From CAZGLR01 sp964526635 (GTDB taxonomy: Bacteria; Zixibacteria; MSB-5A5; GN15; JAAZOE01), in the NCBI GenBank assembly GCA_964526635.1, contig CAZGLR010000034.1, positions 1-29,410 on the forward strand: 29,410 nucleotides of DNA, given 5' to 3'. Shown in pieces: positions 8,637 to 16,925 of the stretch. Every line of letters begins with the position of its first letter. Positions within the stretch are counted from its first letter, which is position 1. A program made the position numbers and the translations under genes. The notes under the pieces are model-generated. The model searched no databases. It was not told the DNA's origin and saw nothing but the letters and a program-made list of their open reading frames with translations.

Positions 8637-9149
8637 ATGATGCTGAATTTGCGGGAAATCCGGGACTTCCCGGCCCGTGTGAAGTTGGAAGAAGACGCCT
8701 CCTTGCTGGGTATCGATCAACCCGGTCTGACCCTGCAGGGCAAGGTCTTTGTCAACATCGAGATAGTTCGGTCTGATTATTTCTATTACGGAAACGGCCA
8801 GGCCGAATGCGCGGCGCGTTTTGATTGCAGTCGCTGTCTGGAGCCCTTCGATGTCACCTTGATCGGTGAAGTCGAATTTTCGATTCAGGAGGTCGGCGAC
8901 TTTAACAAGGTGTCTCGCGACGATATTCCGGATACGGAAATATTGATGCCGGCCGGAGAGGAAAAGGTTGATATCTCTGGTCCAATTCGTGAATCGTTGC
9001 TGCTTGAGATACCGTTGAAACCGTTGTGCTCGGAATTGTGCCGGGGATTGTGCCCACGCTGCGGTGTTAATCGAAACGAGACCGAATGCGAGTGTCGGGA
9101 GGAAGAACCCGATCCGCGATGGGATGCCCTCCGCAAACTGAAAAGGTAA
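8637..9149 (+). CDS. yceD: YceD/DUF177 family protein
   Basis: Member of the YceD (DUF177) family, linked in E. coli and plants to 23S rRNA accumulation and almost always encoded just before rpmF. The protein opens MMLNLREIRDFP, has FDCSRCLEPFDV in the middle, and ends with a Cys-rich stretch (CSELC, CPRCG, CEC) that could bind zinc. 170 residues is normal. Two ATG codons lie in tandem at 8637 and 8640. Neither has a ribosome site, and the promoter boxes lie directly upstream, so leaderless initiation is likely. First gene of the ribosome/lipid operon. Confidence 0.85.
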   Translation: MMLNLREIRDFPARVKLEEDASLLGIDQPGLTLQGKVFVNIEIVRSDYFYYGNGQAECAARFDCSRCLEPFDVTLIGEVEFSIQEVGDFNKVSRDDIPDTEILMPAGEEKVDISGPIRESLLLEIPLKPLCSELCRGLCPRCGVNRNETECECREEEPDPRWDALRKLKR

Positions 9150-9189
9150 GTGCGAACGAATCGGGTAAGATTGAAAGGACGAGAGAGTC

Positions 9190-9366
9190 ATGGCTGTTCC
9201 GAAAAGGAGACATTCCCGCGCCCGTGGCCGCAAACGCCGGACCCATTGGAAATTGCAGCCGCCGACGGTCGTTGATTGCAAAAACTGTCATCAGCCCAAA
9301 CTGGCGCATCATATCTGCCCCAGTTGCGGTTTTTACAAGGATGCTGTGGTAGTCGAGCCCGAATAA
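9190..9366 (+). CDS. rpmF: 50S ribosomal protein L32
   Basis: Ribosomal protein L32, 58 residues. It begins MAVPKRRHSRARGRKRRTHW, the standard basic N-terminus. Two CxxC pairs (CKNC and CPSC) form the zinc-ribbon, so this is the zinc-binding form of L32. A GGACGAGAGAG stretch upstream serves as ribosome site. It lies between yceD and plsX, the arrangement conserved across many bacteria. Confidence 0.96.
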   Translation: MAVPKRRHSRARGRKRRTHWKLQPPTVVDCKNCHQPKLAHHICPSCGFYKDAVVVEPE

Positions 9367-9407
9367 GATGCGGACGCGACTTATAGATAAGCAAGACGGA
9401 TAGGTAA

Positions 9408-10457
9408 ATGCTGAAACTGGCCCTTGATGTCATGGGCACGGATATGGGTCCGGGTGAAATCATCGGCGGCGGCATACAGGCCGCCGAATTTCTGGCCGGA
9501 CGCGCCGGTATTGTGCTGGTCGGACGCAAAGACGTCATCGAACGGGAATTGTCCGAATATCGCAGTGTCCCTGACAACATTGAAATACATCACGCCGCCG
9601 AAGAGGTACGGATGACCGACTCGCCGGCTGACGTCGTGCGACGCACGGATACGTCAATCGCCGAGGGGGTCCGCCTGCATCGCGACGGCAAGGTTCAGGC
9701 TTTCATTTCGCCCGGTAATACCGGCGCGGTGATGGGCACGGCCGTGCTGCAACTGGGTCGCCTGCGTCATGTCAAGCGACCGGCAATCGCATCGTTTTTC
9801 CCGGCTATCGACAAGCGGACGGTGGTCGTGCTGGATGTCGGCGCCAACGCCAAATGCAAGCCATTGAACCTGTACCAATTCGCTATCATGGGCGAGATTG
9901 TATCCGGCAATGTCTGCGCCCATACCAATCCACGGGTCGGATTGCTGAGTATCGGTGAGGAGCGCAGCAAAGGCAATGACCTGATTGTCGAATCGCATCG
10001 ACTCCTGGCTCATGATACCGAAATCAACTTTGTTGGTAATGTTGAAGGACGGGATATTCTCATGGGCAAGGCCGATGTTGTCGTTACTGACGGCTTCGTG
10101 GGCAATGTCGTTTTGAAGTTTGCCGAGTCGATCGAGGGCTTCCTGACCACCTCGATTCGTCGCCAGATTTCCAAAAACCTCTTTTCCCGTGCGGGAGCGT
10201 TTCTCATGGCGCCGTTTTTGCGCCGGTTGAGAAACTCCTTCGACTATTCTGAGGTTGGCGGCGCCCCGCTGATGGGTGTCAATGGTGTCGTGATTATCTG
10301 TCACGGTTCGTCATCAAGCAAGGCCATCCGACAGGCGATCAGTGTCGCCTGTGAGATGATTGACCGCAATATTAATGAGAAAATCGAAGCTGCTCTGGAA
10401 CGGAGTCAGGCTGCGGTTTCGGCTGCGCTGAATGGGAACGGCGCCAATGGCGGATAA
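9408..10457 (+). CDS. plsX: Phosphate acyltransferase PlsX
   Basis: Acyl-ACP:phosphate acyltransferase, a peripheral membrane enzyme that makes acyl-phosphate for PlsY and so starts phospholipid synthesis. The start reads LALDVMGTDMGP (most relatives have D-x-M-G-G-D). Other family blocks are AFISPGNTGAVMGTA, LDVGANAKCKP, LLSIGEE and DVVVTDGFVGNVVLK. 349 residues is normal. It sits 41 bases after rpmF and 33 before fabH, in the canonical order. Confidence 0.96.
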   Translation: MLKLALDVMGTDMGPGEIIGGGIQAAEFLAGRAGIVLVGRKDVIERELSEYRSVPDNIEIHHAAEEVRMTDSPADVVRRTDTSIAEGVRLHRDGKVQAFISPGNTGAVMGTAVLQLGRLRHVKRPAIASFFPAIDKRTVVVLDVGANAKCKPLNLYQFAIMGEIVSGNVCAHTNPRVGLLSIGEERSKGNDLIVESHRLLAHDTEINFVGNVEGRDILMGKADVVVTDGFVGNVVLKFAESIEGFLTTSIRRQISKNLFSRAGAFLMAPFLRRLRNSFDYSEVGGAPLMGVNGVVIICHGSSSSKAIRQAISVACEMIDRNINEKIEAALERSQAAVSAALNGNGANGG

Positions 10458-10490
10458 ATCCCACGATTGCCGGACATGGAACACACCCGC

Positions 10491-11474
10491 ATGAAGAAAG
10501 CCAGAATATCGGCTATTGGTTCATATGTGCCCGAACAAGTTTTGACCAATGCGCAATTGGAGCAGATGGTTGATACGTCCAATGAATGGATCTGTGCCCG
10601 GACCGGTATCCGCGAACGGCGTCTGGCTGCCGATAATCAGGATACCAGCGATCTGATTGTTCCGGCTGCATTAAAAGCCCTCGAGGGCGCCGGAAAAACA
10701 GTCGATGATATCGATTTGTGTATTGTCGGTACGGTCACACCCGATTTTCGGTTGCCGTCGGCGTCCTGTATCGTCCAGAAAAAAATGCGACTTTTCAACG
10801 CCGCCACGATGGATGTCGTCGCCGCCTGTGCCGGCTTTATCCATGGTCTCTCGATTTCCCAGGCCTATATTGCCACCGACATGTTCAAATGCATCCTGCT
10901 GATCGGCGCCGAGAAGCTCAGTACGGTCACCAATTACGAAGATAGGAACACCTGCATTCTTTTCGGCGATGGCGCCGGGGCGGCGGTGATCGAGCCCTCG
11001 GACGACGGACGCGGGATTCTGGCAACGTATCTGCACAGCGACGGCAGGCTCGATGAACTGCTGAACATACCGGCCGGCGGCGCACATTTACCGTATGGTC
11101 GCAATGGTCACCACGACAGCGCTCTGCATTTCATTCACATGCAGGGCAACGAGGTCTTCAAGCATGCGGTGCGCCACATGGGCGATTCGGCCCAGCGAGT
11201 GCTGGATCTGGCCGGACTGACAATCGCTGATGTCGATCTGCTGGTACCGCATCAGGCCAACATTCGGATAATTCAGGCCACGGCCAAACGACTCGGCATG
11301 CCGTGGGAAAAAGTCTTTATGAATATCGACAAAGTCGGCAATACCTCGGCAGCGTCGATTCCGCTCGCACTCGATGATGCTGTGCATTCCGGTCGCCTTA
11401 AACAGGGCGACGTGGTCCTGAGCGCGGCCTTCGGCGGCGGTTTAACCTGGGGAGCATCCCTGATTCGCTGGTAA
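10491..11474 (+). CDS. fabH: Beta-ketoacyl-ACP synthase III (FabH)
   Basis: Condensing enzyme that joins acetyl-CoA (or branched acyl-CoA) with malonyl-ACP to begin fatty acid synthesis. The triad is visible: Cys113 in VVAACAGFIHG, His in VPHQANIRI and Asn in KVGNTSAASIP. The opening, MKKARISAIGSYVPE, matches the family start, so the ATG at 10491 is used. An ATG at 10476 and a TTG at 10467 are in-frame alternatives, and no start has a strong ribosome site. 327 residues is normal. Acyl-CoA preference cannot be read from sequence. Confidence 0.95.
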   Translation: MKKARISAIGSYVPEQVLTNAQLEQMVDTSNEWICARTGIRERRLAADNQDTSDLIVPAALKALEGAGKTVDDIDLCIVGTVTPDFRLPSASCIVQKKMRLFNAATMDVVAACAGFIHGLSISQAYIATDMFKCILLIGAEKLSTVTNYEDRNTCILFGDGAGAAVIEPSDDGRGILATYLHSDGRLDELLNIPAGGAHLPYGRNGHHDSALHFIHMQGNEVFKHAVRHMGDSAQRVLDLAGLTIADVDLLVPHQANIRIIQATAKRLGMPWEKVFMNIDKVGNTSAASIPLALDDAVHSGRLKQGDVVLSAAFGGGLTWGASLIRW

Positions 11475-11480
11475 TGTCTT

Positions 11481-12413
11481 ATGAGTAAAACAGTCATCGT
11501 ATTTCCCGGACAGGCGTCACAATATGTCGGCATGGGTAAAGATTTGTACGAGGCCTCGGACACGGTCAAAGGATATTATCGCCTGGCCTCCGATCTGCTC
11601 GGCGATGATTTGGCGAAGATCTCATTCGAGGGTCCCGCCGAAACACTGAAACGGACACTGTTCACGCAACCGGCGATTCTGGTTCATTCCCTGGCGGCAG
11701 TAGCCCTCCTGGGTGATACTCTGCCGAAGTTTGCCTATGCCGCCGGGCACAGTCTGGGCGAGTATGGGGCGCTTACCATCTGTGGTGCTTTGACCCCCGA
11801 GGAGGCCATCACCGCTGTCTGCACACGGGCGCGTTTGATGGAAGAAGCCTGTCAGGCCAATCCGGGAACAATGGCCGCGATATTGGCGTTGCCGGAAGAT
11901 AAGTTAAAAGATATTTGTGATCAGGCCTCGATAGTCGGCGTGGTTACTATGGCCAATATCAACTCCGGCGCCCAGGTGGCGATTTCGGGTGATATCAACG
12001 CAGTCGAAAAGGCTTGTGAACTGGCCAAAGAGGCCGGCGCCAAGCGGGCTATTATGCTTGAGGTCGGCGGGGCGTTTCATTCGCCGCTGATGGCCCCGGC
12101 CGGTGAGGGGATGGCGGCGTGTCTCGATCAATTGAAAATCAAGGATGCCACTCCCCCGGTGGTGGCCAATGTGACTGCGGCTCCGGTACGTGCGGCCGCT
12201 GAAATCAAACGATTACTGGTGGAACAGATTACTGCGCCGGTTCGCTGGCGGGATACCATGTCGTTTTTTGCCGGGGAGGCGATTGAGACAATGATTGAAA
12301 TAGGTCCCGGCAAGGTACTGACCGGTCTGGCCCGACGCGAGATGCCGGGCGTGGAATTGATCAATATCGATACGCTGGCCGATGTGGAGAAAATTTCAGC
12401 GAATGTAGAATAG
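11481..12413 (+). CDS. fabD: Malonyl-CoA:ACP transacylase (FabD)
   Basis: Transfers malonyl from CoA to acyl carrier protein. It has the FPGQASQYVGMG entry, the nucleophile Ser91 in AAGHSLGEYGAL, a conserved Arg in CTRARLM, and the catalytic His in GGAFHSPLM. The 310 residues are normal. The ATG is only 6 bases beyond the fabH stop, so translation is probably coupled. fabG follows 12 bases after its stop, behind AGGAAGG. Confidence 0.96.
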   Translation: MSKTVIVFPGQASQYVGMGKDLYEASDTVKGYYRLASDLLGDDLAKISFEGPAETLKRTLFTQPAILVHSLAAVALLGDTLPKFAYAAGHSLGEYGALTICGALTPEEAITAVCTRARLMEEACQANPGTMAAILALPEDKLKDICDQASIVGVVTMANINSGAQVAISGDINAVEKACELAKEAGAKRAIMLEVGGAFHSPLMAPAGEGMAACLDQLKIKDATPPVVANVTAAPVRAAAEIKRLLVEQITAPVRWRDTMSFFAGEAIETMIEIGPGKVLTGLARREMPGVELINIDTLADVEKISANVE

Positions 12414-12425
12414 CAGGAAGGCAGT

Positions 12426-13169
12426 ATGAAACCATTGGAGGGAAAAACCGCCCTGGTGACCGGATCGGCACGGGGTATTGGAAAATCTATAGCCGAAATG
12501 TGTGGCGCTCGCGGGGCTAATCTCGTAATTTCGGATATTATGGCTGAGGAGGCCGAAAAGACTGCCGCCGAACTGGCCGGGAAGGGATACCGTACCCTGG
12601 CGGTCGGTTCCGATGTTACTCGGGCCGATCAGGTCAAAGACCTCATCGATAAGACGCTGGAGATTTTCGGCTCTCTTGATATTCTCGTCAACAATGCCGG
12701 GATCACGCGCGATGCGTTGCTGATTCGGCAGACCGAGGATAACTGGGATATGGTCATGAATGTTAATCTCAAGGGAGCATTCATGATGTCTCAGGCGGCG
12801 GCTCGGGTCATGATGAAAGCCCGATCGGGGAAAATAATAAACATTTCGTCAGTGGTTGGTTTGATGGGCAACGCCGGACAGGCAAATTATTCCGCCTCGA
12901 AAGCGGGTCTTATCGGGCTGACCAAATCGTTGGCCAAGGAATTGGCCGGTCGTAATATTACTGTAAACGCAGTTGCGCCGGGATATATCGCAACCCAGAT
13001 GACCGATGAGGTTTCGGAGGCAGCCAGAGAGGCGTTTCTCTCTGTCATCCCGCTCAAGCGTGCCGGTACTCCCGAGGATGTTGCTCGGACGGTAGCCTGG
13101 CTGGCCTCACCTGATGCTGATTATATCACGGGTCAGGTGGTGCAGGTCGATGGCGGTATGTTGATGTAA
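12426..13169 (+). CDS. fabG: 3-oxoacyl-ACP reductase (FabG)
   Basis: NADPH-dependent short-chain dehydrogenase that reduces beta-ketoacyl-ACP. The cofactor loop is TGSARGIGKS at residues 12-21 and NNAG lies near 89-92. The catalytic Ser142 (IINISSVVGLMGN), Tyr155 and Lys159 (NYSASKAG) are present. The C-terminus YITGQVVQVDGGMLM is typical of FabG. 247 residues. It lies between fabD and acpP, which makes FabG certain among the many SDR enzymes. Confidence 0.96.
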   Translation: MKPLEGKTALVTGSARGIGKSIAEMCGARGANLVISDIMAEEAEKTAAELAGKGYRTLAVGSDVTRADQVKDLIDKTLEIFGSLDILVNNAGITRDALLIRQTEDNWDMVMNVNLKGAFMMSQAAARVMMKARSGKIINISSVVGLMGNAGQANYSASKAGLIGLTKSLAKELAGRNITVNAVAPGYIATQMTDEVSEAAREAFLSVIPLKRAGTPEDVARTVAWLASPDADYITGQVVQVDGGMLM

Positions 13170-13218
13170 ACCTGGAAATGTCGAACCAAGATACTGGTAT
13201 GGTAAGAAGGAGTTGGCA

Positions 13219-13455
13219 ATGTCATCTATCGAAGAAAAAGTCAAAGAAATCATTATGGACAAACTGAACGTGACGGCGGAACAGGTTACCGATGATGCCT
13301 CATTTGTTGAAGATCTCGGTGCTGATTCACTCGATCAGGCGGAACTGGTACTGGCCCTGGAAGATGAATTCTCGTTGCAGATTTCGGACAAGGACTCAGA
13401 AAGCCTGCTTACGGTCGGTAATGCGATCGAATATATTAAAAACAATGCAAAATAA
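13219..13455 (+). CDS. acpP: Acyl carrier protein
   Basis: 78-residue acidic carrier protein that holds growing acyl chains on a 4'-phosphopantetheine arm. The arm attaches to Ser37 in DLGADSLDQAELVLALEDEF. The ATG at 13219 is chosen over an upstream in-frame TTG because AAGGAG lies exactly before it. The strong ribosome site fits the high expression normal for this protein. fabF begins 24 bases after its stop. Confidence 0.97.
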   Translation: MSSIEEKVKEIIMDKLNVTAEQVTDDASFVEDLGADSLDQAELVLALEDEFSLQISDKDSESLLTVGNAIEYIKNNAK

Positions 13456-13479
13456 GTTTTGCAGGGAAGCGCTTCATTT

Positions 13480-14715
13480 ATGAGACACAGGGTTGTGATA
13501 ACGGGATTGGGGGCCGTAACACCGCTGGGAAATACTGTCGATGAGTTCTGGCAGGGCCTGTTAGCGGGCCGGTCGGGAGTCGTCTCGGTACCAGAGCTGG
13601 AAGCGGCGGGTGTAGCCACCACGATTGCAGCGCGGGTCCGGGAATATGATCCGGAGCAGTATATCGATCGCAAACAGGCTCGGCGCCTTGATCCCTGCCA
13701 GCAGTTCTGTCTCGGTGCCGCCCAGATGGCATTCGATGACGCCGGGCTGGGTGACGCCGATCTTGATCTCGATCGTTGCGGTGTCATCATGGGGTCGGGG
13801 ATTGGCGGACTTCATACGCTGGAGGACCAGCACAAGGTCCTCCTCGATCGCGGACCTTCTCGTATTTCGCCATTTTTTATCCCGATGATGATAATCGATA
13901 TGTGCGCGGGTTTGACAGCCATGCGGTACAACTTTCGCGGTCCTAACTACGGGACTGTTTCGGCCTGTTCGTCATCGGCGCATGCCATCGGCGAAGCCTA
14001 TCATGCCATTCAGCGGGGTGATGCCGATGTCATGATAACCGGTGGTTCGGAAGCCACCATTACACCGCTGGCGATGTCGGGCTTTTGCTCAGCACGTGCG
14101 GTGTCGCGCCGCAATGCAGAACCCGAAAAGGCCAGCCGCCCGTTCGATAAGGAACGCGATGGTTTCGTTATGGGCGAGGGTGCCGCGGTTCTGATCATGG
14201 AGTCGTTGGAGTCGGCTAAGGCCCGCGGGGCGCGGATTCATGCTGAGATGATCGGCTTCGGTATGAGTTGCGATGCGCATCACATGACTGCGCCATTACC
14301 CGATGGCGGCGGCGCGGCGCGGGCGATGAAACTGGCCCTGGCTAATGCCGATATCGAGCCGTCGTCTGTTGAATACATCAACAGTCATGGTACCGCCACC
14401 GATCTGGGTGATATCGCGGAGACAAAAGCCATCAAGACCATATTCGGCGAACATGCCTATTCGCTGGCGGTCAATTCGACGAAATCGATGGTTGGCCATT
14501 TACTCGGCGCTGCCGGAGCTGCTGAGGCTATTGTGACAATCAAGTCGATTCAGGAAGGACGGGTGCATCCGACTATCAATCTCGATACGCCTGATCCGGA
14601 ATGCGATTTGGATTATGTCCCGCATGCCTCACGGGAACAAAACATTACCCATGCGGTGTCGAATTCCTTCGGATTCGGAGGTCACAATGCCAGCCTTGTG
14701 TTTGCCAAAATGTAA
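13480..14715 (+). CDS. fabF: Beta-ketoacyl-ACP synthase II (FabF)
   Basis: Elongating condensing enzyme. Cys163 in TVSACSSSAHAIGEAY is the acyl-binding nucleophile, at the same position as in E. coli FabF. The two active-site histidines are in NSHGTATDLGD and in KSMVGHLLGAAGAAEA. The C-terminus has NSFGFGGHNASLVF. The start is the ATG at 13480, which begins MRHRVVITGLGAVTPLG; an in-frame TTG at 13459 is less likely. The sequence after the nucleophile is CSSS rather than the commoner CATG/CAS. 411 residues, normal. Confidence 0.95.
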   Translation: MRHRVVITGLGAVTPLGNTVDEFWQGLLAGRSGVVSVPELEAAGVATTIAARVREYDPEQYIDRKQARRLDPCQQFCLGAAQMAFDDAGLGDADLDLDRCGVIMGSGIGGLHTLEDQHKVLLDRGPSRISPFFIPMMIIDMCAGLTAMRYNFRGPNYGTVSACSSSAHAIGEAYHAIQRGDADVMITGGSEATITPLAMSGFCSARAVSRRNAEPEKASRPFDKERDGFVMGEGAAVLIMESLESAKARGARIHAEMIGFGMSCDAHHMTAPLPDGGGAARAMKLALANADIEPSSVEYINSHGTATDLGDIAETKAIKTIFGEHAYSLAVNSTKSMVGHLLGAAGAAEAIVTIKSIQEGRVHPTINLDTPDPECDLDYVPHASREQNITHAVSNSFGFGGHNASLVFAKM

Positions 14716-14731
14716 TTACTAAACTGGACAC

Positions 14732-15499
14732 ATGGATTTTTGGTCGCGGCTTAAGGATGTTTTTGGCAGCAGGAAGCCTGTCGAGGGCGATGGGCTTCCG
14801 GATGAACTGCAGGAGAAAATCGGGTATCACTTTAATAATCCCGACTTGCTCCGCAAAGCTATGACCCACCGCTCCTATATTCGCATTCAGGATGATCCCC
14901 GGCATCTTTCCAACGAACGGCTCGAATTTCTCGGTGACTCGGTCCTGGGGCTGGTGGTTGCCGATTACCTGTATCATAAATACCCCAACAAACTGGAAGG
15001 CGGGTTGACCAAGGATAAGTCGCTTCTGGTCAACGAGGGCACCCTGCACCGTACTGCTGAATTGATAGATCTCGGCCGTCATCTGTATATGTCCCTCGAA
15101 GAGGAGAAAGCCGGCGGCCGGCACCGTCCTTCAATCACTGCCGATGCGTTCGAGGGGCTGGTCGGAGCGATGTATCTCGATGGCGGCATTGAGGCGGTGA
15201 AGCCGTTTATCAAACGGGTCCTGTTGTCGCAATTCGATGAGTTGATTGCCGATAAATCATTTCGAAATTACAAGGGCGACCTGCTGGAATATCTCCAGGC
15301 CCGGGGAGAGATGATGCCGCGGTATGAGGTCATCAAGGAAGCCGGCCCGGACCATGACAAGACATTTACCGTTGGCGTCTACGGCGACGGCAAGATGCTC
15401 GGCAAGGGCGTGGGATCGTGCAAAAAGGACGCCGAACAGCAGGCTGCCGAACGGGCGCTTCGTCAGCTCAAAGAAGAGGCTAAAGATTTAAGTCAATGA
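14732..15499 (+). CDS. rnc: Ribonuclease III
   Basis: Double-strand-specific endoribonuclease for rRNA maturation. The signature NERLEFLGDSVLGL is at residues 61-74, with the metal-binding Glu and Asp in it. The second acidic cluster is in TADAFEGLVGAMYLDGG. A C-terminal double-stranded-RNA-binding domain runs from about residue 180 (GDLLEYLQARGEMMPRYEV to CKKDAEQQAAERAL). 255 residues. rnc at the end of the fab cluster is a common arrangement. In type II CRISPR systems host RNase III processes crRNA:tracrRNA duplexes, so this enzyme could matter for the array at 28089. Confidence 0.95.
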   Translation: MDFWSRLKDVFGSRKPVEGDGLPDELQEKIGYHFNNPDLLRKAMTHRSYIRIQDDPRHLSNERLEFLGDSVLGLVVADYLYHKYPNKLEGGLTKDKSLLVNEGTLHRTAELIDLGRHLYMSLEEEKAGGRHRPSITADAFEGLVGAMYLDGGIEAVKPFIKRVLLSQFDELIADKSFRNYKGDLLEYLQARGEMMPRYEVIKEAGPDHDKTFTVGVYGDGKMLGKGVGSCKKDAEQQAAERALRQLKEEAKDLSQ

Positions 15500-15500
15500 A

Positions 15501-15529
15501 TTGACAGATTCGCCTCGACGCATTAGATT
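15501..15529 (+). promoter_or_regulatory. Sigma70-type promoter for etfB
   Basis: TTGACA (15501-15506), 17 bp, TAGATT (15524-15529). It begins two bases after the rnc stop codon. The predicted transcript start is near 15536, leaving a leader of about 53 nt before the etfB ATG at 15589. Confidence 0.6.
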
Positions 15530-15588
15530 CCCCTACAATAGAAAGAATTGATTTTACTGTGGCTCGATCCGGCCGATGGGAGGCAATA

Positions 15589-16374
15589 ATGAAAATTGTG
15601 GTGATCATCAAACAGGTTCCCGAAATCGAACTGGTCCGCGTGGACGAAAGTGCCGGCAAAGTTGCCCTGCCGTCCGGCCCCGGCGTGGTGAATCCGTTTG
15701 ACGAGTATGCCATCGAAGAGGGCTTGAAGATCAAGGAACAGACGGGTGGTACGGTCATCGCCCTGACAGTCGGCTCCGAACGCGCGCAATCGGCACTGCG
15801 ACAGGCGCTCTCGGTGGGCGTCGATGAGGCTGTCCTGGTCACCGATCCTGCCTTTGAAAACTCCGATCAGCAGGCGACAGCCAGAATACTGGCTGCGGCA
15901 ATCAAGAACATCGGTGATGTCAACCTGGTACTTGCCGGCAAACAGGCGGTGGATATGGATGCCGCCGAAGTTCCCGGCGCCCTGGCGGCCTTTCTCGACT
16001 GGCCGCAGGTGATGTTCGTCAAGAAAACAGTCTCCGTTTCCGATCAGAAAATCGAAGTTCAGCGAACGACGGAAGAGGGATACGACAATGTTGTGACGCC
16101 ATTGCCGGCGGTTGTCTCGGTGGTTAAGGAAATCAATGAACCCCGGCTGCCGTCACTGAAGGGCAAAATGAAAGCCAAAAAGGCACCGATTACCCAATGG
16201 TCCGCTGCTGATATCGGCGTCGATGCCGGTGGGGTCGGTCAATCATCACCATCCAAACAGCTCGCGGCGATGTCACCACCGCCCCGGCAAAAGGGTGAGA
16301 TACTCGCGGGTGAAACATCGGAAGAAATTGTCGATACCCTGATTAAGAAACTGCGCGACACCCAGGTTTTGTAG
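15589..16374 (+). CDS. etfB: Electron transfer flavoprotein, beta subunit
   Basis: EtfB/FixA-type subunit, the AMP- and FAD-contacting half of the heterodimeric electron transfer flavoprotein. It opens MKIVVIIKQVPE, followed by NPFDEYAIEEGLKIKE, then the VNLVLAGKQAVDMDAAEVP region and PRLPSLKGKMKAKK, all family blocks. The ATG at 15589 follows GGGAGG. 261 residues is normal. etfA usually follows directly, but here the next gene is an unrelated zinc-ribbon protein. The alpha subunit must be elsewhere or absent. It probably has its own promoter (15501-15529). Confidence 0.9.
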   Translation: MKIVVIIKQVPEIELVRVDESAGKVALPSGPGVVNPFDEYAIEEGLKIKEQTGGTVIALTVGSERAQSALRQALSVGVDEAVLVTDPAFENSDQQATARILAAAIKNIGDVNLVLAGKQAVDMDAAEVPGALAAFLDWPQVMFVKKTVSVSDQKIEVQRTTEEGYDNVVTPLPAVVSVVKEINEPRLPSLKGKMKAKKAPITQWSAADIGVDAGGVGQSSPSKQLAAMSPPPRQKGEILAGETSEEIVDTLIKKLRDTQVL

Positions 16375-16509
16375 GATGTCTTCCCATCCTCGGATAATTT
16401 TGAACAGTAGGGGAGTTCGCGTAAAAAAGTGCTTGCTTCGCCTTGGGTGTTTTATTTATTCCGTGTGGAAGAAATCGATTGATCACCGCATCAGTGTAGG
16501 GTCCAGTCT

Positions 16510-16812
16510 ATGCAGTGTGAGTTTTGTGGGGAAGAAATAGAAGGCCAGCCGATCCAGCGCGATGGTATGAATTTCTGCAGCATTGAATGTTCCGATTTGA
16601 TGGAAAGCGGGGAGCATACCCCTCTCGACGGCGAGGAAATCCTGAAAGACCCCGATGAAATCGATGATGAAGAATACGACGGTTTCGAGGAAGATGACGA
16701 CGAGAACGACGACAACGGTGATTTCGACATCGACGACGAGATAACCGGCGGCAAGTCGCGGCGAGACGTCGGTTTCAGTGACGATTTCTACGACGACGAA
16801 TCCGGGTATTAG
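16510..16812 (+). CDS. Zinc-ribbon protein with acidic tail, unknown function
   Basis: 100-residue protein not matched to a named family. The N-terminus has two cysteine pairs, CEFC (residues 3-6) and CSIEC (about 23-27), forming a likely single zinc-ribbon. The remainder is extremely acidic: Asp/Glu runs from about residue 43 to 82, such as EEDDDENDDNGDFDIDDE. The start ATG has AGGG upstream. Small size, one metal site and a disordered acidic tail suggest an adaptor or nucleic-acid-mimic-like protein, but this is speculation. It stands alone between etfB and the DUF2953-like gene. Confidence 0.7.
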   Translation: MQCEFCGEEIEGQPIQRDGMNFCSIECSDLMESGEHTPLDGEEILKDPDEIDDEEYDGFEEDDDENDDNGDFDIDDEITGGKSRRDVGFSDDFYDDESGY

Positions 16813-16925
16813 GTCGAAGGGAGTAACGGAAAGTCGACGCTTCGCCTGCCAGCATCCCGGTGAAACTGTCCTATCAGTCAGATAGCAGATATCAATGCGC
16901 TATGGATGATCGCGGGTTATAACAT

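Noticed and set aside
9654..10304. Long minus-strand frame opposite plsX (and similar frames opposite pseB, fabH, fabF and the permeases)
   Set aside because: Frames antisense to well-recognised genes, with no family similarity; typical shadows in GC-rich-third-position DNA.
16640..16760. Spacer 8 (28588-28617) resembling the acidic-tail gene, as self-targeting
   Set aside because: Both are GAC/GAG/GAT-rich low-complexity sequence; no exact match of useful length was seen.
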